This document shows, in pieces, positions 11,001 to 26,000 of a stretch of 64,000 bases of DNA. The notes below the pieces were generated by a model that had not been told where the DNA came from, made no database searches, and worked only from the letters and a program-made list of their open reading frames with translations. The position numbers were made by a program, and so were the translations under genes. Origin of the DNA: Strix aluco (lineage: Eukaryota; Chordata; Aves; Strigiformes; Strigidae); contig NC_133971.1 of NCBI RefSeq assembly GCF_031877795.1, positions 13,122,325 through 13,186,324 of the forward strand, in the 5' to 3' direction. Numbering within the stretch: position 1 is the first letter of the stretch; every line of letters starts with the position of its first letter.

Positions 11001-14000
11001 ATGTGTATAAAAGTATGTAGGGTACAAAATGCTCAGTGAAACTTTATAACTTTATAACTTTATTTTTCTTTAGATTGCTTTAAGCAGCTGCAGTTCTAAA
11101 CAGTGCTTTGTGTTTCTGTCCCCAGGCTGATCTTCAAACAAGTTCTCAGCGCTTGAACCTTTCAGCTTCGAGTGCCGCAGTGGCAGAACTTAAACCTGAC
11201 TGTTGCATTGATGATGTGATCCATCATGAAGTAAAGGAAATAGGAACGCACATGTAAGGTTTTAAATTTTTCTGTGAATAAATGAGCTTAAATGACACTG
11301 CAGCACATGCATGCTATTCTGTTGCTGCTTTGATATAGGCACAAAATTTAAAGTAATTCAAAATTTAAAAAAAAAATTTTTTCTTTCAGCTTAGTTTGTG
11401 CAGTAAGTTACACTATGCAGACAGGAGAGAAGATGTACTTCAGAAAGTTCTTCAAATTTCAGGTATTGCATGAAGTATTCTACTCTGCTTTTAATAAGTG
11501 GGTGAATCTGGAAAACCCATTTTAAAACATTTGATATTTCAAAAGCACTTTTACATACTAAAAATCTGTTTGAGTTTTAAAAGTGAACCGATAAAAAATG
11601 TCGCTTCAAACTTCACATGAACTGATGGTTTCTAATTACCATGCACTTAAACATTTCAGCAGTAATAAATATTACATCTTATAATTTTTATTTCTTTGTT
11701 GAGAAAGAAAAATCTAGTCTTTAAAAAAACCCCTCTTTATGGCAGCCAGCTTTATGATTATTTTTAAACAGAATAAGTATTGTTCATTATGACTTTGAAA
11801 CATCTAACCTTTGAGTTTAGATTGTAAAATTCTGTTATTTCTTTTAACGTGTGTAACCTTTTTTAAATTGGAACTTAGTGGGGTTTTTTTTTTAAAGGAA
11901 ACTAAGCAAAGAAGCCTAATCTGTTATATCTGACTAATATCCACAGAAGTAATTGATAGAGTTGAAACCTTTTGTTCCACCACACAAATTTCAAGACATG
12001 AGATGAGAGTAATTGAGGAAGGTAGGAACTTACCATTATCTGTGGACTGGCTCTGGCAGGGAAGAGTCTATTTTAGCTGTGTATTTAATGGATGTTTATT
12101 TTTTAGAGAAATATGCTGAGACTTGGATAATTGTGCATTCTTTCCCATAGAATGGAGGATTAGGTGACATGCTTTACTGAATACAATTTTAGATACTCTC
12201 ACAGAGTGTCTGACAATACAAGAACATATAATTGAGACCTGTATCTTTTGTAAGTCTTTTGCAAAATTACATTTTGCTCTTTTCCAGTATTCTATCTAGA
12301 TACTTCAGAAAAAAGCATTTTGGTCTTTAGAAGGCTAAATTGCTGTGCACTACAGAAAAGAACCCCCAAGTGCTTTTAATACTTGTGGGCCTTGAAATGA
12401 CAGGTATTGATTAGCCCAAGGTGTTTCCAGACAATTGTACAGAAAATCATTCCTTATGAATTTTCGTGTTTCTCTCCTCCAAACCCAGAAAGTCTGCAGT
12501 GTTTCTTTGTCTTTATTGTAGCTGATTTTCATCTTTGTGTGTTTTGTCTTGCTATCCTTGTGAAACTCTTTCCCTTTCAATTTCTCCATTCTTTGTCCCC
12601 CAGGAGTTCAGTATTCTGTCCCTCTGTCCCCTCTAGGCTTTCTTTGATCACTAACGTATGCATCCACAGGCTTCCAGTTCTCATCTTCTCTCCCTTCCCT
12701 ACCCTTCTCCTTGCCAGAGTCTTGTTCAAGATGTTGGGTTGTCTCCTTTAGATTTTATATGGAAACTTATTTGTGCACATCTTTCAGAGGTCTGCATACA
12801 AGTTGTAATTTCTGTGGTTTTTAACGGACAACTTTAATGTCAAAATAGCTAAGGCCAGTGATCTGTTAAATTTGAAGCTCTTACTTTAAGGAAGGAAGCA
12901 TAAAAATTTCTCAAAAAGTATATATACACTTTAACACCATTTTATAAATACTTTCTGATTCATTATGAGAAAAACAATTCACTGAGCAATTTCGGCTGTT
13001 AATTTTTAAATTTTACATGGAGACACCAGCTAGAAAATCTGAGAACAAACAAAAAGAAACAAAAAACCCATTTTCTCTGACACATTTTCAACTTTCTCAG
13101 TTATGTTTTCTAGATCTTTTAAGTTAAACTGGTGTTACAGTTGGATTTAAACAGCTTCTTTTTCAACCATTATATGTAGTTTAATACTGATCAATAGTGC
13201 CTTTTTGTTTCAAAGCCTTCTCTGAGTAATTAACACAATTATGTTTATTTGGAGAAGGAATGATTCTTTCTAGGGTTTGGTGGTTGTTTTTTTCAGGGGG
13301 AGAGGGTGGGGGGTTAACCTTGAAATAATTACGTGATTTTTACTGGAAAGCCACTTGAAATTTACTGGAATGAATGGAAAGACTTTCTTTATCAGAAAGA
13401 GAGAGAAAACATTTAGGGAAACTAATTAAAAGCTCACTGAAGCAAAATATTGGGCAGAAAAAAACACTCAACCAGCATACACCTAAATTAATTTTTTGAC
13501 TTTTTTCTAAGTAGAGAGATATAGTTCTGATTACTTGAAAGATTTGAACATTATTCCTGTTATAATGCAAAAATCTCTGTGAAGACTACTTTTTAATCTT
13601 GCATTTTTCAGGGCTAAAGAATTTGTTCACAAACTTGAAACTTTAGGGGTCTCTCAGGATGCAATACACTTATATGTGAACAAATGGAAAGTTCACCTGT
13701 GTAAAGGGGAACTTGTCTTCAGCAAGATACCTTTAATTTGTTTTCTTACAAGTATAATAGAAGATTAGTTCTTTCAGTTACATCAGTTTATATCCATTTC
13801 GTATTTAAATGTGTTAACTGTAGTGGCTTTATGCCCAAAATTCAAGCACTTAAGAGCCAACACTATTATCACCTTTTATATTATCAAAGTGTTTTCTCTT
13901 TCTGATTTAATCTCATGTGATTAAAATGATTTATTGGCTTTTTTATTTCTTGTAACAGTTGCATTTTCAAGAAGGAAGTGAAGCCTGATAATGGTTTGTT

Positions 14001-17000
14001 GTTTAAGCTAATCACATGAATAGTTCCCTATTTCATTTATTTTTAGAGAGGCTCTCAGTAACTTTTGTTTGCTGCAGAACGCTGAAGGACTTGTAAATAT
14101 TGGATGGTTCTTGCTCACTCTTGAAAGCAAGTGCAGACCACTTCAGGTTACAAGATGGATGTAATGTTATTTTGAAGATATAGATCTACTTAATGCACTG
14201 TATTTGTCTGGTTTCGTAAGAGGCCAGTGCTTAGGTGGGGAAGTATTTGTTTTCAATCTGAGAAAACTGTTTAGTAGCAGAGCAGTCATGTGTGCAGATA
14301 AGAAGCAGTGAGTATATACTCTGAATTGTGAGGTTTTAGCTGAGTTGATTGTATCATACATTCAATTATGCACCTGTTCTGTAAGATGAAAAAGAAAAAT
14401 AACACTTAGTAAAGAGCCTAGCGCTTATAAACAGTTTATGCTGAAGTTGTCTGAGAAACCAATTGTCAGTCTGTCTCTTTTCCATTTCTTTCAGGTTCTT
14501 AAACCACTAGATGTGAAAACCAAATTCTACAATGCGGAGGTGAGAGCTGTGTGTATTTTGGTTTGTTCTGGTGTGCTGGGTTTATTACTTCATATTAGGT
14601 GGTTAGATTAAATTCAAAGAGCTTCTTAAGTACACATGTTTCTGATAAAGATGATTAGTTCCAAAGGGAAAAAAGTTAGATGGTGGGTTTATATAATTTA
14701 GTTTAAAAACAAGACATACTTTTGATGAAAGGGGAAAGAGATGGTAACTAAGGCAGATGTGTCAGGACATTAATGCAATTGACCGCCAATTTTGTGTATT
14801 TTCCATTTTCCCATGAACTCAAATACTTTCAGCTATTGCTTCTATATTTAGGCTGATAGAGTACTTACTGTAGGGGAGATTAATTGTTCACAAAGCAGAT
14901 GATAATTTACCAGGTTGGGGGAATTTAAATTTCTCCAGTGTAAATATGACCTCTTTGTTCAATAATTTAATTTTTAGGTTTGTGACAGTTACACAAAGTG
15001 CTTCAAAACTAAATGACCTTACATATGCCTTGTATATTTATTTGGACATACTTAGGCATCTGTCTTTGGCTATTTATGGAAAGAATTTTAACTGAAGGTG
15101 ACACAGATAGTGGAAACTCTTACAAATTACATACAGCATTCTTTTTATTTGTAGACATTCCCTGTGGATATTGGTATTAATATAGGTCTGTTATAGGGTA
15201 TAAACTTCCACAATATCTCATTACATAGGAAGTTAGGACATTGATTTTCATCATTATCACTTACCTGTTTCATGATAGTGAACAAGTAGCTTAATTTTGT
15301 GAGCATCGTATTCTGTATCGCTTGTACAAAATCCAGAAGTTGAGAGCTTCCGAGTATTAACTTTTTCCATAACCATAATATGGCCAACTATTACACTGCT
15401 AGTCATTTGGTTGAAAAACCTTCATTAGTATTCTTAAAGAGTTTGTTTGAAATAGTTTAAAAGAGAGAAGCTGTAGGTGTTTTATGTTGCAGCAAAAAGT
15501 AGGTGAGAGAAAAAAGACCCAAGTGTCAGTAGGAGAAGAAAATACATGGCATTTTGGCAACTTGAAAAATCACTTGTGTTATGCCAAGGAGAAAATATTT
15601 TGCTGTCCTGTTTGTTCTTAACTAAGCAAATGTATGTACTACAAATTCACATGTAGAAAAACAGAGAGTCTGCAGATCTGTTGTTCTGGTTATATATATC
15701 CATCATAGTCACACCTGGGGTTCATCATTGAAGATTATGGCTATAGAGGTGTGAAAGGTGTATTTCTTTCCTTTCCTGACAGTATCAATAGAGAAAATGG
15801 GAGAAATAACTGATAAGAATTTCTGCTCTACAAATGAGGACTCCAGATGCAAAGATCTGTCTTGTTCAGTTGTGCAGAAAACTTCCCATAAATATTTTCT
15901 CTCTGCTGCGAATAAATTGCATGTAAATTATGAGACGTTTGATACATAGTGTGTAATTTATTTAGAGGGAAAATAAATCAAGGCATAGGCCATAATCAAT
16001 TTAAATATCATAGTACAGAGGAAAAGAGAAAAACATTTTCCTAAAAATATCTTGGTACGTGTATCTAGGCCACAGGCTTCAATCCTTAGGTTGACCAGGT
16101 GTGAGATACCAGAGTAGGGTTGGAACGTAAGCACATACCACTGGTTGAGTGCTTTATAGAACTGGTGTTACTCATAAATGAGAATGTCAGGAAATGTCTC
16201 CTGCTGTGATTTAAGAACAAAAATAATCCTAAGAAACCAGGTAATTCCTCTGGGAACAAAATAAACCTCCGTTTTGTGTGTGGATTATATTGTGGTTTCA
16301 AATAGAAGATATGGAGTAGGTGAAAGAGGGATAGATATCTTAAATGTTGCTATATCTCCATACTTCGTGTGAAAATTTTGTTTTGTGCTGAAACACTTCA
16401 TAATGAATGGAAATAAAAACCTTTTAAAGGTAAATTTTGGGCAGACTGATGTAGGTCAAAAGTATTCTTTTCTTACAAAATTGTTTTACTGACTGGCCTT
16501 GATAAAGGACTTAATAAACTCCATTCTTCAATTAGCCACCAATTCCTCATGATAAAGATCTGAGAGAAGCTTTGGTGTCTGAGCTGCTATTTGTGGTTTT
16601 TTAGTTTTGTTCCCCTATGCTACCCCCTGTCACCCGCCCCTGAAAAGATTTTAAAAGGCTGCTATGATGCCTTTTTTTCTTCCAGTTCAGGAATTTATGC
16701 AATTCCCATTACCATAACATCAGTATGATTAAAAAAAAAAAAAAAAAGATTTTCAATTAGATTAACTGAACAGCTTTCATTTGCCTATCAAACTGATACA
16801 GTACCATTCATATTTCATTTCTGAAAGTATATAAAGTGCTCCTATGTGTGTGATCACAGAAGTAAAAAAAAAAACTTAGAAACCTAGAAATAAGTCTTTG
16901 GTTAGATGTTGCACATGATACTCGTTGTCAAATCACCAAGATCTTCATCCTGAATATTAAGAAAGACTGTTATCCTTGGGAGCAGGGAGGAAGAAAAAAA

Positions 17001-20000
17001 TTAGTATGTGAAAGTTATTAGTTAAGTGAAGGTCTTGAAGGGTTGACTAACCAGTTAAACTGTTACCATTAATATTACAGATGTGATACTATCTATTCAT
17101 AAATCTGTCACTAAAATTATTTTCTACCAGAAACTATAATCCATAATTTCATTTTTTCTAAGACAAGGAATGACGCTGAACCTTAATTTTCTTGCTTGTT
17201 GCTCGTATTGCAGTAGCATCCAAATCAAGTTGATTACTGAAATTCGTGCATAGAACGCATGCCCTGTCGCCCTAACCTGCTGCAATTCTGAGATTGAATT
17301 ACCTGCCCCAGCCTATAGAAAGTCTCTCACTGACTTCGGTGTGCCTTGGAAAAGGCTCTGTAAAAGGTTCTGTTCCTGCAAACATGCACAGGGAGACAAA
17401 TATGCAGACACTTAAGAAAACAAAGTTTGCGATTGAAGTTGGTTTTTTGGAACGATGGATGTTCAAAAAAGAGTTTTTCCTGATTGTTATGCCAAATTTT
17501 GTTATAAGCTGCAGTGTTGTAGCCTTGCTGGAACACCTTACCACGTTATTTTTATTTTGAGGCCTTATATATGTGGATACTTCAAATTATCTGTAAAATG
17601 GCAAGACTGTTTTTCCATTTCATATACAACCCATTGCATGGATTTAAATTCAGGACAAACTTCAAACTTGCTCAAAAACTAACTTTTTTTTTTGGGTCAG
17701 TTTGTTCTACCATATCTTATCTGTGACTTGTGTGCCTTAGGCTCTACTTTGGATTGGTTCTGAAGCAAAGCTAGTAAACCATGTAACCATACTAGCTATA
17801 ACTTATTAGAAATGTAGTTGTCATCTTTGTTTGCATCCATTTTTATTTACATTTCTGTCTTACTAATGCTATCTTGTTTAGATGGTGCAAAAAAAATGCA
17901 GAAATGCATTTTGTTTGAAAGTTAGCCTCCTTTTTCTTTAACATTTAACCCTAATTTCTCTAATGTGTTCTTTTTTTATTTTCCCATTAGAGTGACCTCA
18001 GTTCTGTGGTAATTTTTATTTATTTTTTTATAAATATGTATGCTTTTTTAATTGCCTATCTGTCTCTGTGCTTGTTGTTGACATTCTTTTAAAAACATAA
18101 TGGAAAAGCAATGTTGTTCTGCATATCATGAACTGATGTTTTCTCATCTTTATATGTGCAGCTAATAATTTAAATGGTTATCTCTTTCTTTAATACCCAT
18201 TGTTGAAACTGAAAGTTGACTATTACAGACTCTTGCTTGTGGGGGTCTTCCTATAAAATACCTTACCAAAATTTGGCTAGATTCATTATTTGAAAATGGG
18301 AGTTAATCCTTATAAAATTTTCCTGCTTTTGACCCATAGAATGTAGGTTTTACTACAGCACTGCTTGTGTAAGCTGTAACAGAACTTTTCACGTCTGGTT
18401 GGTGGAGACAGTGGGTTTGAGGAGAGAGCAGCAACTGGATGTTCTTCCTTTCGCTAGCTGGAACTGCACTTTCCAACCTTTAACTGCATGTAACAGTTGA
18501 TGAGTTAGTATGATACTTCTGTGGTCTGATTTCACTTCAAGGTGTGCCTGGTATTAAAATAAAATGCAGTCTTCTGAAGTAGTTAAGGATTTTTTTTTAA
18601 ACCATATTAAAATAACTTAGGAATAACACGAAACTAACTTGCTTTTTCATTATGCTGCTTGTTTTTTCTTTTCCCTTTCAAATTAGCTTTTTCTCAATTT
18701 CTGCCTATGGTTGTTACATTGAAAACAACTAAAATTTGGGTAAATGGACACTTTGAGCAATGGATTTATGGGATATAAACAGTATGAATTTAAGTGACAG
18801 TCAGGTGGTAGTAATAATGATTATTGCAAGCTATGTTTTAGTTGAGGTTATTTCCAGCTCCTTCTGCAAGTGTGAGGTCTGTTGGTAATCCATGGAGCTT
18901 GCACAGTTTTTATTACAATATATATGCTATCATCTGCTTTGTGTTTAGTATGTTTATATGACACAACAAATAGTTCCAGTACCATTCTATATTTCTCCTA
19001 ACACAGTGCCTTTTGAGACTAAAAATATTTTGACTATTTTGTCCCACTTTTATTTTGTAATTTATAAGCAGGACTCTTTGTTATTTGTAATTTGTTTACA
19101 CTGATTAAAAAGAAACTTTAAGCTTCCTTTAAAAATACCTTTTATTAAAAAAAAAAATTATCATAACAAAATACCTAAACTGCTTCATACTGGATTTATA
19201 GAATAGAATATTTCAGTTGGAAGGGACATACAACAATCATCTAGGCCAACTGCCTGAATCAATAACTCTCTTGTAAATGTAGATTTGGTACACACCCCCC
19301 CCCCCTTTTTTTTTTTTTTAAATTGAGACTACTTCGGTTTTCTTTTTCACTCCTCCAGGGGCTCAGATCTGTAATTGGCTGAGCCTTCCATAATTATTCT
19401 ATCCTGAGATTTTAGAGCTGCTAAGTGACTTCACTAGTCTGCAATTCCACAGAAGCAGTGAGGCAAGAACATCTTTAGTTCCATATTTTTTCAGCTTCTG
19501 AAGATTAACAGTCTGTAGCTTTCATTCCTGTACTGGAATTGGTACTTATATACCATCTTCAGTCATAGCTTCATTTAACAGATATCTTACAGGATGTTTT
19601 GAAGGTAGAGCACCAGTTAAATAGTTGGATGCATATAATATTGGTAACCATTGGCATGATGCAGCTGAGTGAGAGAAGAGGCTGTTTTTCGATTTTTAGC
19701 TAGTTCAATGTTTCATAGTAATAATGAAATCTCAGAGCATGTACCTGAACTATCTTACTTCAGTTAAACACACATACTTATTTTAATTTTTTTATACAGC
19801 TTGATGCACTAGTAATCTGACATGGCATGTTGTTGTGCACTGCAATTCCTTACCATTTATTCTGCTTTTTCTTTTTTCATAATTTGGATTAAAACTTGAG
19901 TTGCTGTTGAGTTGATGAAAGTCTTGGGAAGCGGTGATCTGATGCATTACAAATAAGCAATAGCTAGAACATAGCAAATTTATCCCACATCCATTGTTTG

Positions 20001-23000
20001 GCAAGATACCTGTTGACTAACACTTTTGCCTCTATTGTTACTGGGATTAAGGTTTTTTCTTGCATTAATTAATTTGATTTGCAGGCATGAACTAAACACA
20101 TGTGACTTTATGTTTTCATTTTTTGTTTTGGTTTTTTTTTTTTAACAAGAGGAACTGTCTGCTGTTTAATAACACTAATTACATTTTCGTGAACTTCTGG
20201 TTTTTTTCAGACAGATGAAGTGTTTCTGGAAGCTCAGATTCAGAATATCACTACCTCTCCAATGTTTATGGAGAAGGTTTCTTTAGAGCCATCTATGATG
20301 TACAATGTTGCAGAACTGAACACAGTTGACACAGCAGGGGAAAGGTATGTTGAGATTCAGGATATTTGGCTTTGAAACTCTTTGTATTATGATTTCATGA
20401 GATGTAAGTGTTACAGTCAGTTGTCTGTAATGGAAGGATTGTACTTACTTGCTTGATTAAAAAGTCAAATTCTTCTTATGTATTCACCTGGAAAAGCTGT
20501 TACAGTTTTTTTTGTATAGAAACTATTCTTAAAGCTTTGTAATTCTTCCCAGCAGAGAAATCCCCATCTTAATCCTCAAATAATCTGTAACGTGAATGAC
20601 ATGGTAACATGAAAACATACTACTTTTTCAGTATATCCTGTATAAAATTTTGCCCACATCTGGTTCTGACTTGAGCTGTGTATGTACGTTTAGCCTTACA
20701 GGACCCATTTGACTTGTCCTTGTTTTCTTCTAGTAGACTGGTATCTTTTAAATTGTTCTAATCAAGATTTAGCAAGGCAGAAGTCAAGGCAAATCAGTGG
20801 AATACCCTTTTAGGATCTTAGAATATAAAAACTTGACACACTGAAATAAATTAAATGTCATTTAGTGTCAATTAGTAAAACACCAAATACAGGAAGAATT
20901 GTCTGTTGTGTTCAGTAAACTGTTGTGGATACAAAAGCTTGTGATATGTGGGTGGAAGTTAACTTTGGCTGTTTGTGCTTTGTGGTTGCTTGGGTTTTTG
21001 GAAGAGGTGATGTTTGGGTGCTTCTGCAGGCTGAAGTAAAAATTCTGTCTTCTCCTTGCCTGTTGAAGAGTTCACCTGCAGTGTAGTGAAGCACTGTTCT
21101 TACAAAATGTGTCTGCATCCACTGTGATGGTTCTTGTGCTGAGCAGGAATCTTAGGCTCCTGACGCTGAGATTTACTGGGAGGGAATCAAATAGCAGAAG
21201 TAAAATTGCCAGCGCTGTTGTCTAAATGCTAAGATGACAGATAATAAATTATAATGTAGCAAAGTGGATTTCCACCTCAGTTGTCTCTGACTCAGATGAA
21301 TTGGACTTTTTTTCCCCTTGGTCCTTGATGCTACATAAATTCTAGATTGTTTTCTGTTGTGAAAACACAAAAGTATTCTATGTGTTTTGCCATGAATAAA
21401 ATACACTCACAAATTACTCACACAAATTAAGACTGGTGAGGGATGGGAAAAAAGGTTGGGTTCTTAAGTCTTCTTAAAAATAGCTGTTTCAGTTAAAGCC
21501 CAATGTTTTTTTCTCTTAGTGAGTCAACTTTTGGCTCAAGGACTTATTTACAACCTATGGATACACGTCAATACTTATACTGCCTAAAACCAAAGCAAGA
21601 ATTTGCAGAGAAAGCTGGAGTAATAAAAGGTGTAACAGTGATTGGTAAACTGGACATTGTATGGAAAACTAATCTGGGTGAACGAGGAAGGCTGCAAACT
21701 AGCCAGCTCCAAAGAATGGTAAGTTTAACTTAAGCATCAACTTAACTTAGCATCCATTTTTAGGGCAACTCAGCGAACAATTTAATAATGACTTGAAGGA
21801 AAAGTTCAAGCTGCTTACTTCTGGGACCTCATTCTGAATTCGCATGTTTCTATACATATTTGAGAAAGTTATTTAATACATTTGGTCAGTGAAGTGTGGA
21901 AAAAACACTATTCCAAGGGACTGTAGCTGAACAAAAGCGTTCTTGTTCCTTTTGGCCATGTGAATGGCTAGTTTTTGTTTTCTCGAGGATTTGTTTTCTG
22001 GCACATAACATGCCTCTTTCTTTTTTCACAGCACTGAACAACATAACTTAATGGATTGTGCACTTGAATTGCCAGAATCAAGTAACCTATCTAGCAAAAT
22101 ACTTTGGTTAGAATAAAACTAACTTCTTGGATGCCATTTGGCAACAAAGTGAAAAGCACTGACAAAGAACTCCTTTAAGTATGCCAACTGTTGGCACAGA
22201 AGTCTGCTCCCTAATTCATCCAGACATTTTAGCTTTGAGTGATAATTTTTATGTATAGGATAATACTATTTATCTTTCATGTTCACAATTTTGATTTAAT
22301 CTGTTCTGGTTGATTTAGAAATCTTTCATGAATTTTAAGTTGTAATTACTAGCTTGCTTAAGTTAGCTGCACAGCCTGTTCACTCTAATGCGTAAATCTG
22401 ACTTGCATCTTTTGAATTGAGGATGGTGTAATATGGGAGAGAAGTGAAAAAGCTTTGATGATTGAACCTTAGTTTGAGTCTGAGTTTACAAAGCTTGTAA
22501 TGGGGTTTCCGCCTCTGTCTCTCACTCTGCTCCCACCTTGTAGTAAATTGAGCAATTCTGTAGGTAACTCACATTGACTTGGAAGTAGGCAAGCAAACTT
22601 AAATCCTGGAAATTCACAGCTAAGTCACTAAAACATTCTCTTTGTTTTTAATTGAAGTGTTTAGTTACTGTATAAACCCATTAAATTAGAAACTGCCCTT
22701 TTTTCTAAACATAGTTACTCCTGTTACTTGGAAACTTGTTGCTTGTTTTTTAACTAATAAACTGTCTCAACTGACCTTTCCTATAATTTCTCTTTAAAGA
22801 CAGCTTTTTTTTTTCCCCTCCCTAAATCAGTATTCTCTCTGCATCCCTTCTTGTTGAACCTTTGAGAATTGCACTTGAAACACAGTGGTGATTAACACAC
22901 CTCCACACTTCAGGATTAGTTTTTGTCACCATCATTGTTTTGTGCTAGTGATTAACAGAGAAACATGAGCTATTTTGTGTGCTTTGAGCAACATCTGTCT

Positions 23001-26000
23001 TTGGAAAAGCAGCAAACAGTTTTGGGGGTTTTTTCCCCTTTGAGTTGCAGTGCAGCTCCTTTTCATCTTCTTGTCTTTTAAGTGCTACCAGATTATTTCA
23101 TTTCTAGGCTTTTTTTACCTTCCATCATTTTCCTCCTAATCCATTTACTAGCCCTATAATCACTGTTTCCCCCACAGGCCCAGAATTTTACCTGTACTGT
23201 GCCCCTCTGTCATTGTTTTTCAGATCAGGAATGCACTTTTGAAACAAGTATCCCTGGATCACCCTCACATGCCATAATTTGGGTTGTTTTGTGGAGTGGT
23301 CTTGGAATTCACAACTACATTTTTTTGGGGTGACATTAAACCAAACAGATGAATGTCCACAGTATGCCAAGGGTGTTCCACCTGCTTACAGGCATTCAAT
23401 CCAGGACTGGACTAGAACCAGTCCAAAGTTAAAGAACATTATTCTTGAGTAGCACAAGCAAGGAATGTCCAGCTGATTCCATACTCTGAGCCATTATCTC
23501 ATTTTTAGATGAAAACTACGTTCCTTCTTTTGGTGTTACTGTAAGGCCTTTACCATCAGTTCTTGCAGGTATCTCATTAAGGCCAACAGGTATGTATCTA
23601 CTGGTTTAGGCCTTCTCATCTGCCCTGATCCTGCCTTGATTTGGTCAATTGCTGCTAAGCTTATTCTAGAAAATACTGCTTTTACTGTTCGGGGTTTATG
23701 TATTTCTCTTAAAAGAGGAGTCTAATGTTATGGCAAACTACCTGTTGTCCAGGGAACTGGGCTTAATTTTTCCAGTAGATTCCTTCCCGTCACCTAATAC
23801 AGCCAAAAATGTATGCCCTCTTCCAGTGCTGGATAATTACTTCTCTTTCTCAAAAGGTTCCAAACTTACATTGCTCGACTGGTCTGAAGTCTCTTTGGTC
23901 ACTCTAATGTCCAATTTAATATGCTTTTTAAAATGTCATTTGTCTTCAGTCTGTAATGAACTGTATATGACTAAAGGCTCATCCCAACCTGTCAGTCACT
24001 GGCTTTCTAGGCCTCTTTGGGAATATCTTTTAAGCTGTAAATGTAACTTACTACAGCATCCTTCTATCAGCAGAATTAGAACCTGTGTCACAACTAAGCC
24101 TTATCAGACAGGACAAACTTTTCCCTTGTTTTTTCTTTACAATCTGTTATTTGTGGGGTTTCAAAATGTAAAGCTTTTTTTCTGCAGGTTACTGTCTTGA
24201 GTCAGCCCTGGTTGGTAGTAACTAGGATATTTATCATAGATTTGTTAGTAGACCATATGAAAGTGTGTTTGGCTCTTGACCGAACTGGATAGTTGACAAG
24301 TGTTCATATCATGTGCCTTTTTAACTGGTGGCAATTAATTATTTTGGCAGAGGCTTGGAAGACTGAAATGGCAAGGAGAACGAACAATCTCTTATTACTT
24401 TGGATGTGGAGTAGTGGTGGGTTTATGCAGAAAATCTGTACTTACATTGTCCATAGTATATCTGTTACCTGCCTAGCAGAGGTGTCTTAGAATAAAGCTG
24501 ATCTTCTCAGGAACTGTGTATCAGTATTCTCTAAAGACGTGAAATACCTGAAAAACTTAGTAATAAAGATCATCCTTGTGTAATGAATTGTTAAACCTAT
24601 CAAGAAGGTGGTCATCACTAGCAGATGAAGCACTGCTGTGATTTGGGTACAAATCAAAAGCATGAAGAGTCAGTCTTTTTTTCTTCAAATTCCTCTTATT
24701 CAAAGCTTGTTGCAGTAAATGACAACCTGAGTAGTAAAAACTTCAGCTTTACTATTCAGCATCTGAGAATATACCTTCTTGTACCTTCTCAGGCTCCTGG
24801 TTATGGCGATGTAAGGCTTTCTTTGGAGACAATACCAGACACTGTAAACTTGGAAGAACCTTTTGACATTACATGTAAAATAACAAATTGCAGGTAATGA
24901 TATCATGTGATTCTCGTGCTTTTTCCTGAGTGGGTAAGTTGTTGCTTTGTTTCATTTTTCAATATTTTCTCCTGAAACAACTCAAACCTGATCTTCACTG
25001 AGTTGTAGCAACATGAAACTACTTGAAATACATCTTTTGGATTTTAAAAAACCCAAAGAAAGAAAAAAGCTTCCATCATGATCTGTTAATACTATTTGAA
25101 CTAGAAGATTGCCAAAAACCTGTAGTGGTATTCCATGGAACTGGCTGCAGTATCATGTAAGACTGCACCCCAAACTTAAATCACAAATCGTCTTAGTTCT
25201 TACTTAATCTTGTAACAGAATGAGTGTGTATATAGGATTTTTTAAACTACAATCAATTGTATCAGAATAAACAATGCCATTTATATCCAGTCTGATTTTA
25301 CCTCTAGTTCTGCACCACTGCTGGAATGCCGGCTAAACATTGTCACCATAGTCTTTGTACATCTTTATCCATGTTTTGACTTGATTTGTGTTTACCCTAG
25401 GATCTGTGGTCGCCCTTTATAAAAGGGTTGCAAGAGTGACACTTAAATAAAGTATGAATAGAAGTTGAATCCAGGGACTAAAGCATGTATCTAGTCTGCA
25501 GATACTTCTCATGAAAATCTTGTATTCCATCCAAAATCTGAGCAGTATTCTGCTACCCAGTATTGCTAAACCCGTGACAGGATGCTTGTGTTGGACAAAG
25601 CTATATGCAACTGAATTACTGCACATCACAGTAGATCTTGTTTGCCACCTTGCACTTATTTATAAATGCTTGATTAATAGTAACCTGAATAATAAAGTAA
25701 TCAAGCTTTTACATGTCTGCAGTCCTTGAATGCTTAAAAAAAGCCCACGGGTTTATTCTTTTTTTCAATTTCCTTTAGCAGTGAAAGGACTATGGATCTG
25801 GTTTTAGAAATGTGCAATACTAATTCCATCCACTGGTGTGGAGTTTCAGGAAGGCAACTTGGAAAGCTACACCCAAGTTCATCCCTCCATCTTGCACTTA
25901 CATTGTTGTCTTCAGTGCAGGGATTGCAAGTAAGTCTTTATAGCATAGTTTGTTATAAAATAGCTGGTTTATAAGCTTCGTAATTCTTTCTAATAACTCT

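Larger units (their letters stand above)
8743..11125 (+). other. TRAPPC13 introns 2-4
   Basis: Introns 8743-9611, 9712-10316 and 10402-11125. They are AT-rich, with a short TA repeat near 10204-10218. I see no repeat element or extra exon. Confidence 0.7.
18009..20210 (+). other. TRAPPC13 intron 8
   Basis: AT-rich intron holding an old CR1 tail at about 19198-19262 and a pure C-then-T homopolymer block at about 19295-19319. Nothing else is recognised. Confidence 0.65.

Noticed and set aside
23730-24200. 156-codon plus-strand reading frame in TRAPPC13 intron 10
   Set aside because: Rich in Leu/Ser/Phe/Cys as expected from random T-rich sequence, with no motif. The flanking splice sites of TRAPPC13 exons skip it.
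24625-24792. Upstream extension of the open frame before TRAPPC13 exon 11
   Set aside because: The frame is open by chance. The acceptor CTTCTCAG at 24792 and the family sequence place the exon start at 24793.
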